A stretch of DNA of 11,257 bases from positions 1 to 11,257 of the forward strand of contig CAYXFZ010000080.1 in assembly GCA_964464385.1 (NCBI GenBank), written 5' to 3'. Position numbers and translations under genes: made by a program. The stretch is from CAYXFZ01 sp964464385 (GTDB lineage Bacteria > Planctomycetota > UBA1135). The notes beneath the pieces are model-generated. The model ran no database searches, was not told the DNA's origin, and saw nothing but the letters and a program-made list of their open reading frames with translations. This document shows, piece by piece, positions 1-4,764 of the stretch (positions are counted from its first letter, which is position 1; the number at the start of each line of letters is the position of its first letter).

Positions 1-1
1 A

Positions 2-718
2 TCTAATTTTTCTAATGATATATATTTTGGTATTGATTTTATCCCATTTCTTTTCGACAATATGACGGCTTCGATTTCTCCTTCTACGGTCGCTGCCGGC
101 ATCAAAAATTGGGTGACGGTGAATGCCGGATCGTTCTCCGCCTTTGTGGACGTTCAGGACGAGGATTCGGCAATTAGCCGCATGTTGATTGTTTTGTCGC
201 AGGGGAACACAGTCATTGATTCCTTGGATCCGACCATGTTTTCCACCGGCACCGGTACCGGCTTCACCACGGAAGTGCCCGAGTTGGTTTCGGGTTTGTA
301 CTCCATGGTGATTCTGAACCCAGGGGGTCAAATCGCAGTTGCGACTTTGCGCACTCAAACTTCCAATTCTGGAGGGAGTGCAACGGGGTGCTTTGTTGCG
401 TCGGCCGTGCATGGGGACGCCGATGCCAAAGAAGTCCGCGTCTTGCGCCGTTTCCGGGATGACTATTTGCTGGCGACTTCCTTGGGGCAATCATTGGTTC
501 GCAGTTACTACCTACGGGGCCCCGCTTGGGCCACTTGGCTGGAAACTCGTCCCAGCGTCCGCCGTGTGGTTCGGGCTGGATTGGCTCCGCCCGTTGTTCT
601 TGCGGAAGCGCTTCTCCGCTGGACCGCTTTGATTCGGTTCGCGGCGGGGTTCCTGCTCCTGGGTCTGGCCTTCCGCCTCCTGCGCCACTCGAGTTCGGTC
701 TCCTCGGATTCGAGTTGA
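2..718 (+). CDS. CFI-box-type C-terminally anchored surface/secreted protein (5' partial)
   Basis: The frame is open from the first full codon of the window (base 2). The first ATG at 62 has no Shine-Dalgarno and no signal peptide follows it, so I read this as the C-terminal part of a longer exported protein. Numbered from the ATG at 62, residues 3-97 look like one beta-rich Ig/IPT-like domain beginning ISPSTVAAG. A short SNSGGSATG linker (101-109) follows, then C110-F-V-A-S-A-V-H-G, a variant of the CFIATAAYG signature. After it come LRRFRD (128-133), the conserved YY...W pattern, and a hydrophobic segment at about 173-206 ending in RLLRHSSS. This architecture is known as a C-terminal CFI-box sorting domain; its processing machinery is not known to me. 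Bases 1-61 are very AT-rich (13 of 61 G/C), unlike the rest. A start at 62 with a non-coding AT-rich upstream therefore remains possible. The function beyond envelope location is unknown. Confidence 0.72.
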   Translation, partial: SNFSNDIYFGIDFIPFLFDNMTASISPSTVAAGIKNWVTVNAGSFSAFVDVQDEDSAISRMLIVLSQGNTVIDSLDPTMFSTGTGTGFTTEVPELVSGLYSMVILNPGGQIAVATLRTQTSNSGGSATGCFVASAVHGDADAKEVRVLRRFRDDYLLATSLGQSLVRSYYLRGPAWATWLETRPSVRRVVRAGLAPPVVLAEALLRWTALIRFAAGFLLLGLAFRLLRHSSSVSSDSS

Positions 719-753
719 CCAGGGAGTTCCTAAGGGCCGCGGCCGTTTGTGGG

Positions 754-789
754 TAAAAAAAGAGCGCGGGGCCGAGAACGGCCCCGCGC
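754..789 (-). terminator. Rho-independent terminator of the small membrane protein gene
   Basis: A perfect 10-bp GC-rich stem pairs 764-773 with 780-789 around a 6-nt loop (774-779). Read on the minus strand, the hairpin is followed at once by TC and a run of seven T (plus-strand A run near 755-761). It lies 23 nt beyond the TAG stop at 813-815. On the plus strand the downstream side (790-799) is only a weak T-tract, so it may also stop transcription of the gene ending at 718, but less efficiently. Confidence 0.9.
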
Positions 790-812
790 AAATCCTTTTC
801 GCGGTGACGAAA

Positions 813-1214
813 CTAGGCGTGAGCGTTTGCGGTCGCCCGAGCACTGTCCACCAAGCTCTTGAGCATGCCCACAGCTGCAACAAGAAGGACAATGTAAACC
901 AAGTTGGAGAAGATGGGGCTGAGGTAGCCACCGATCCCCCAAGGCACATTGCTCACTTGCGCCGAGGCATTGCCCCAATTGGCGTGGTTCAGGAAGACGA
1001 GAGCGGCGGCGCCGATCGCGTAATCCTTGGCATGGCTGGCATTGACACACGTCCAGCCAATCCAAATGGCAGAGCCATACATGAGGAAGGCGGCAATGTT
1101 GGAGAATCCGCCGAGAGCATCACCAGCTGGAGCCCCGGTGGACGCGGCGAAACCCGCAGCCATTCCGTGAATGACGGCAAGAGCGAAAGCGATTGTGAAC
1201 AGGTTTTTGGACAT
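813..1214 (-). CDS. Small four-helix integral membrane protein of unknown function
   Basis: This is a 133-residue protein that I do not recognise. It starts MSKNLFTIAFALAVIHG and has four hydrophobic stretches at about residues 5-25, 36-58, 64-82 and 100-119. The short loops hold unusual Asn/His/Trp-rich patches (WTCVNASHAKDY, LNHANWGNAS). The C-terminus is a hydrophilic Ala/Ser-rich tail. The ATG at 1214 is preceded by a weak GGAA about 5 nt upstream. The same frame stays open back to 1385, but that extension is Pro/Arg-rich and out of character, so I reject it. The gene stands alone, is followed by a very strong intrinsic terminator, and has a long leader (to about 1400) carrying tandem mini-hairpins. 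This suggests an individually regulated, possibly well-expressed monocistron. Its first hydrophobic segment could instead be a cleaved signal peptide, leaving three helices. No enzymatic motif is visible. Confidence 0.75.
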   Translation of the reverse strand: MSKNLFTIAFALAVIHGMAAGFAASTGAPAGDALGGFSNIAAFLMYGSAIWIGWTCVNASHAKDYAIGAAALVFLNHANWGNASAQVSNVPWGIGGYLSPIFSNLVYIVLLVAAVGMLKSLVDSARATANAHA

Positions 1215-1405
1215 GAGAATTCCGTGGTTTGCGGTCGAGACCCCGACGCGGGGCAGGGCGAGTGCCCTTGGTAGGGCTGATGCCCTTGTTGGTGGTGGAA
1301 TCGCCCCGAATTCATCCTCCTTGGCATGCTTTTCTTTCCCTCCCGAACAGAATTCACAGAACTTCCCAAAAAGAGTTGAAAACAAAGCGAAAATTAGGAA
1401 TTCGG
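1215..1405 (-). promoter_or_regulatory. Leader and upstream region of the small membrane protein gene
   Basis: This 190-nt non-coding stretch lies upstream of the ATG at 1214 (minus strand). It holds the tandem mini-hairpin repeat (1252-1287), an orphan perfect Shine-Dalgarno AAGGAGG (1316-1322), and four copies of GAATTC (1217, 1308, 1350, 1398). AT-rich sequence at about 1361-1396 is the likeliest promoter location, but I cannot point to a convincing -35/-10 pair. Which part is transcribed is inference. Confidence 0.4.
1252..1287. repeat. Tandem pair of 18-bp mini-hairpin units
   Basis: Two adjacent 18-bp units (1252-1269 and 1270-1287) match at 14 of 18 positions. Each contains GGGC-4 nt-GCCC, so each can fold into a 4-bp GC stem with a 4-nt loop. 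Three of the four differences fall in the loops (GAGT versus TGAT) and one in the flank, while both stems are identical. The pair lies 37 nt upstream of the start codon at 1214, inside its probable 5' leader. Confidence 0.65.
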
Positions 1406-1436
1406 AAAAAGGGGGCTGGGTGCCCTCGAGCCTCCC
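1406..1436 (-). terminator. Rho-independent terminator of the methyltransferase-ygfZ operon
   Basis: On the minus strand GGGAGGCT (1436-1429) can pair with AGCCCCC (1417-1411), giving seven base pairs with one bulged A around an 11-nt loop. Five T follow directly (plus-strand A at 1406-1410). It lies about 20 nt past the stop codon at 1456, where the terminator of the three-gene minus operon would be expected. It is weaker than the terminator at 754-789. Confidence 0.6.
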
Positions 1437-1455
1437 GTGGGCGGTGAATCACGGT

Positions 1456-2217
1456 TCAGTTTTGGACCTGAATGAAGGGAGTTCGGCCTAAGCTGCTCCC
1501 TTGGTGCAATTGCACCAAAACCTGCGTGGGAGGCCCTCCAAGCAATTCCAGAACAGCACTGGGGCCTTGTTCTGAAACATCCCGGGGATGCTTCCGATAA
1601 CTCAAAATCCAGATCCCAGGCTCCAAAAGGGGTGAGGCAAAGTAGCCCGTTGGGCCCCCAACAGGCAGGAGGAGGGGATGACCCGGAGAATCGGCCCGCT
1701 CGAGGGCCATGGTGCCGGAGGAGGCGCGTTGCCCCGGCCGGATCTCGACTTGCCCCTGGACTGAAGTTGCAGGTTTCAGCAGAAATGGGCAAATTTCGCC
1801 CGGGCGGGCCGGTTGCTCGAGCGGAAAGAACCCAACAGCCTGGACCTGGAGGGGTCGCGGGGCATCGCCCACCAAAGGTAGAGAAAAAATCCCCTCCTCA
1901 TCGGCAATCAGGCCCCGAATCCGGGTTTTCCCACCCAAAAGAAAGGTAGGGGTGGAAATTGCTTGGCCCGTTGTGGCGTCCGCGACCCGCGCGAAGAAGG
2001 GGAGGGTGCGAGACCCAGAAGAGGGGGCGGATTGGCTCAGGAAAACCCTGCCAACTTTCTCGGCGGGACCCCGTTCTGGGATGGGATCTCCCAATTCCAG
2101 GCGCACCGGATCCAAGGGGGAATCCCGCTCCGAAAGCGGAGGACAGGCCACCGAACCCAAGAAGATCAAGCCAACCAGCCCCAAGCCGATCCCCAAGCCT
2201 TTGCGAACCCGACTCAT
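1456..2217 (-). CDS. Exported protein with carboxypeptidase-regulatory-like beta domains
   Basis: This is a 253-residue protein of unknown specific function. The N-terminus MSRVRKGLGI followed by hydrophobic residues 8-22 is an export signal. Cys25 in GSVAC could be a lipidation site, but Ser at -3 is not canonical, so ordinary signal-peptidase cleavage is also possible. Residues 74-135 (ARVADATTGQAIS, then DEEGIFSLPL and a QAVGFFPL strand) resemble a carboxypeptidase regulatory-like beta-sandwich. Residues 148-215 look like a second, more diverged copy (SVQGQVEIRPGQ, LLEPGIWILSYRK). The ATG overlaps the ygfZ stop in ATGA (2214-2217), so translation is probably coupled. It is the last gene of the operon, followed by an intrinsic terminator. 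The protein is expected outside the cytoplasmic membrane, an odd partner for two cytosolic enzymes. Confidence 0.72.
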   Translation of the reverse strand: MSRVRKGLGIGLGLVGLIFLGSVACPPLSERDSPLDPVRLELGDPIPERGPAEKVGRVFLSQSAPSSGSRTLPFFARVADATTGQAISTPTFLLGGKTRIRGLIADEEGIFSLPLVGDAPRPLQVQAVGFFPLEQPARPGEICPFLLKPATSVQGQVEIRPGQRASSGTMALERADSPGHPLLLPVGGPTGYFASPLLEPGIWILSYRKHPRDVSEQGPSAVLELLGGPPTQVLVQLHQGSSLGRTPFIQVQN

Positions 2218-3218
2218 TCTGGAATGGGTTGCTTCAAGGGGGTGGCGCGAACCGCGACATTGCTCCCAGGCGAAATCTCGACGAAGAGCTCTTCGGACAA
2301 GAATTTGCGGCGAACGATCCCCATTCCAAGGAGACCGCCCTCTCGGGGTGACTCCAAGCAGGAAGTGATGGCGCCCGCTTGGCCACCCGCGGTAGCCAGG
2401 ATTGGAGTGCCTTGGAGAGATTTTGGAGTTTTCTCATCCTTGGGAAGGGCGTCGAACTGCAATTGGCAAAGTTGGCGAGGGGCCTCGCCGAAATTGTGAA
2501 TCTTGGCAATGACCTCCTGTCCCGGATAGCACCCTTTGTTGAGTGAGGCCCGTTGCCACTCGCCACTTTCCGGCAAAGAGGATTCGGGACCAAAATCCGT
2601 GCCGAAGAGGGGGCGGAGCGCTTCGATGCGCAGGATTTCCAAGGCTTGTGGGTCCGCAGCGACCGCACCGGCATGGGTCAAGGCCTCGGTTAGGGCGGCA
2701 ATGCGCTCCGGGGATCCACTGCATTCCCAACACTGGGCTCCCCGATCGGGTCGCGTGACCCGCCGCACCTCGTTGGGATCCTGGATCTCCGCGGTTTCCC
2801 CGAAAAGGGAAAATTCCGAGGTTGGCAGGGAGAGGCCCGTCGCTTCCACTAGGGCCTGGGCCTGGGGGCCCAATACCAGCAACCGCGTTTCTTGCGGAGC
2901 GTGCCATCGAACATCCTCGCCAAAGTGGCGGTTTTCCAAGGTCTCTTCCAAGGCCGGAAGTTGGGAAGTGGGGCAATCCAGGGCAACGCCGTTCTTCAAG
3001 CCAAAAAGCAGAAGATCCGTGATCCAGCGGGCTCTTCCGTCCACCAAGGCCGACCATTGGCCCCGTCCGACCTCGATGGAGGGCACTTTGCTGGTCAACA
3101 AACGCTGCAGAAAATCATGGGTGTCCGACCCCCTGACTTCCAGCCAGCGACGATCGTCACACTTTACCCAAGTGGCCCCTTGCAGAGCGGCATGATAGGA
3201 AGGGAGTGGATCGGTCAT
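2214..3218 (-). CDS. ygfZ: YgfZ/GcvT-like folate-binding protein for Fe-S enzyme maintenance
   Basis: This 334-residue protein belongs to the YgfZ branch of the GcvT aminomethyltransferase fold. The YgfZ signature K-G-C-Y-x-G-Q-E is intact at 228-235 (KGCYPGQE). The N-terminal part has the family-typical LEVRGSDTHDFLQRLLTSKV (26-45) and LVDGRARW (58-65), and the C-terminal barrel ends around residues 264-327. In the family, YgfZ binds folate in the cytosol and helps assemble or repair certain Fe-S enzymes, such as the tRNA methylthiotransferase MiaB in E. coli. The frame is open 100 codons further upstream, but that extension is low-complexity and overlaps the methyltransferase. The ATG at 3218 gives a normal length and an exact ATGA overlap with the upstream stop. 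Its own stop overlaps the next start in the same way. It is the middle gene of three. Confidence 0.92.
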   Translation of the reverse strand: MTDPLPSYHAALQGATWVKCDDRRWLEVRGSDTHDFLQRLLTSKVPSIEVGRGQWSALVDGRARWITDLLLFGLKNGVALDCPTSQLPALEETLENRHFGEDVRWHAPQETRLLVLGPQAQALVEATGLSLPTSEFSLFGETAEIQDPNEVRRVTRPDRGAQCWECSGSPERIAALTEALTHAGAVAADPQALEILRIEALRPLFGTDFGPESSLPESGEWQRASLNKGCYPGQEVIAKIHNFGEAPRQLCQLQFDALPKDEKTPKSLQGTPILATAGGQAGAITSCLESPREGGLLGMGIVRRKFLSEELFVEISPGSNVAVRATPLKQPIPE

Positions 3219-3874
3219 GGTCGGGTGAGTCCGGCTACGAGAACTTTGTCGGTGAGGAAGGGGAGAGGGCGAAGGGGAAACCAGTGATTTTGCGGGAATC
3301 CTGCTTGTCGCATTTCTTCGAGGAGGTGCGAAGGGGAGGGGTTCCCTGGGGCCTTGGCGCGGAAACCCAAACGATAGCGCAAGTGGCGCCCCCAGACTCG
3401 GAAGGAGGATCGATGGTGCCAGCCAAGAACGGCGCCGACCCGTGTCACTCGGGAAATTTCCCGCAAGTAGCGGCCACGAAGATCCGGATCTCGGACCAAA
3501 TGGAGGAGGCGGATGCAAACCACCACATCAAAGGCCTGATCCGGAAAGGGGAGATGATCCAAGTCCGCCGCGAGGAGAGGGCCTCTTGTTTTTTGACGTG
3601 CCTGCCGCAGCATGGGAAGAGAAAGATCGGCCCCGACGGCCGCCCACCCTCGTTTTTGGTAAAGGGAGTGAAAGCGGCCCGTGCCAATGGGAATATCCAG
3701 CACGGTTTGCAGGGGTTGGCCGTGAAGGCTCGCCATTCGATCCAGGGCTTTCTCCAAAACGCGAACTTTGCGGGAATCTCGACGTTGACCGGCAGTTCCT
3801 TGCCAACGCGTGTCGTAATCTCGGGCGACTTGATCGTCGCGGTAGCTTTCCAATTTGCCGGGTCTCGGAGTCAC
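3215..3874 (-). CDS. Class I SAM-dependent methyltransferase
   Basis: This is a 219-residue Rossmann-type methyltransferase of the Methyltransf_11 kind. SAM-binding motif I is VLDIPIGTGRF (58-68). The acidic end of strand 2 is GADLS (81-85), an AADLDHLPFPD segment (102-112) follows, and AFDVVVCIRLLHLV (114-127) is the motif IV/strand 4 region. Family members methylate small molecules, quinones, lipids or RNA; nothing visible fixes the substrate. The start is GTG at 3874: an in-frame TAG lies five codons upstream, and GGAG lies 5 nt before the GTG. It is the first gene of the minus operon, coupled to ygfZ by ATGA. It is divergent from nnrD across only 26 bp, so its promoter probably lies inside the nnrD coding region. 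Confidence 0.87.
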   Translation of the reverse strand: MTPRPGKLESYRDDQVARDYDTRWQGTAGQRRDSRKVRVLEKALDRMASLHGQPLQTVLDIPIGTGRFHSLYQKRGWAAVGADLSLPMLRQARQKTRGPLLAADLDHLPFPDQAFDVVVCIRLLHLVRDPDLRGRYLREISRVTRVGAVLGWHHRSSFRVWGRHLRYRLGFRAKAPGNPSPSHLLEEMRQAGFPQNHWFPLRPLPFLTDKVLVAGLTRP

Positions 3875-3881
3875 GGTTTCT

Positions 3882-3895
3882 CCATCCTAGGATGG
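3882..3895. promoter_or_regulatory. 14-bp perfect palindrome supplying both divergent ribosome-binding sites
   Basis: CCATCCTAGGATGG is its own reverse complement and occupies the middle of the 26-bp gap between the methyltransferase GTG (3874) and the nnrD ATG (3901). Read rightward, AGGA (3889-3892) is 8 nt before the nnrD start. Read leftward, its mirror AGGA is 10 nt before the methyltransferase start, with GGAG closer at 5 nt. It could be an operator, two mirrored ribosome-binding sites, or both. The base symmetry is seen; the role is inferred. Confidence 0.55.
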
Positions 3896-3900
3896 TTTCC

Positions 3901-4764
3901 ATGTCCGCTGGGTTGCCACCCCTCCCGCACCGACGCCAGGATGTCCACAAGGGCGACCTGGGCCGGGTGGTTTTGGTCGCAGGATCGCGGGGCATGGCCG
4001 GTGCAACCGTGTTGGCCGCCGAGGCGGCATTTCGGGTCGGGGTGGGCTATGTGGTCATCGTTGCGCCCGGTGGCATGGCTCCGGAACTGACGGTTGCCTT
4101 ACCCGCCGCCATTCTCGCCTTGCAAGGCGAGCCGGATCGAACCCATTTGCGAGGCTCGGATTTGTCCTGTATCCAGGAAACGTATCTCCCGGCCCAAGCA
4201 CTGGCTGTCGGTCCTGGCCTCGGTCAACATGCGGATACGGTCGCTCTTGTGCAGGCCCTCTTCGACACTGCCCGTCCGGCCACGGTCCTGGATGCGGACG
4301 CTCTCAATGCCTTGGCCCAAACACCGCGCCCGCTTTCTGCCGAGACGGTGCTGACCCCGCACCCCGGCGAGGCGGCCCGCTTGCTTGGCTTGGAGTCTGC
4401 CGCCTCCATTCAGGAGGATCGTGCTGCCTCCTTGTCGCAATTGGTGAACCAATATGGCTCGGTGGTGGTGTTGAAGGGGGCCGATACCTTGGTCGGCGCT
4501 CCCGAAAAGGAAACTTGGCCGAATGAAACGGGCAACGCGGGCATGGCCACGGCAGGCTCTGGAGATGTCTTGACTGGCGTGATTGCTGGCCTGATGTGTC
4601 GCGGCCTCGCGCCCTGGGATGCCGCTCGTGTCGGCGCCCACTTGCATGGGGTGGCCGGGGATTTGGCTCGCGACGAGCTGGGAGAAGATGCTCTTCTTGC
4701 CTCGGATTTGTTGCGTTTCCTCCCTCAGGCCATGCAGAACCATCCGCAAGAAGATTCGTCGTGA
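3901..4764 (+). CDS. nnrD: ADP/ATP-dependent NAD(P)H-hydrate dehydratase
   Basis: This is a 287-residue ribokinase-like enzyme that converts damaged (S)-NAD(P)HX back to NAD(P)H using ADP or ATP. Visible motifs are HKGDLGRVVLVAGSRG (16-31), AVGPGLG (102-108), LDADALNAL (130-138), LTPHPGEAARLL (151-162), LKGADT (191-196) and NETGNAGMATAGSGDVLTG (208-226). Asp222 is in the conserved GSGD expected to take part in catalysis. Only the dehydratase domain is present: the NnrE epimerase domain, often fused in bacteria, is not in this window. I chose ATG 3901 because AGGA lies 8 nt upstream. ATG 3892, three codons earlier, is the alternative. The open frame back to 3442 is antisense shadow of the methyltransferase. 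It is the first gene of the six-gene plus operon, and its TGA overlaps the next start in GTGA. It is cytosolic. Confidence 0.94.
   Translation: MSAGLPPLPHRRQDVHKGDLGRVVLVAGSRGMAGATVLAAEAAFRVGVGYVVIVAPGGMAPELTVALPAAILALQGEPDRTHLRGSDLSCIQETYLPAQALAVGPGLGQHADTVALVQALFDTARPATVLDADALNALAQTPRPLSAETVLTPHPGEAARLLGLESAASIQEDRAASLSQLVNQYGSVVVLKGADTLVGAPEKETWPNETGNAGMATAGSGDVLTGVIAGLMCRGLAPWDAARVGAHLHGVAGDLARDELGEDALLASDLLRFLPQAMQNHPQEDSS

Noticed and set aside
735..744. GGCCGCGGCC palindrome after the CFI-box gene as a plus-strand terminator
   Set aside because: With a 2-nt centre it cannot form a good hairpin, and no T-tract follows.
1215..1455. Possible riboswitch or tRNA/ncRNA gene in the largest intergenic region
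   Set aside because: No known riboswitch core, tRNA cloverleaf or other RNA family could be recognised; only the mini-hairpins, orphan SD and terminator are supportable.
3219..3518. 100-codon N-terminal extension of ygfZ
   Set aside because: The Pro/Arg/Ser-rich extension overlaps the methyltransferase and lacks YgfZ similarity; the ATG at 3218 gives normal length and an ATGA junction.
3442..3900. Long N-terminal extension of nnrD
   Set aside because: It is antisense to the methyltransferase with no NnrE epimerase motifs; the SD-supported ATG at 3901 begins just before the conserved domain.
3206..4090. 294-codon plus-strand frame across the methyltransferase
   Set aside because: It is opposite the methyltransferase and overlaps the nnrD start in another frame, with no family features.
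4596..4760. Upstream GTG start for the helical-repeat protein
   Set aside because: It would bury the hydrophobic export signal behind 55 Arg/Cys-rich residues and overlap nnrD by 169 nt.
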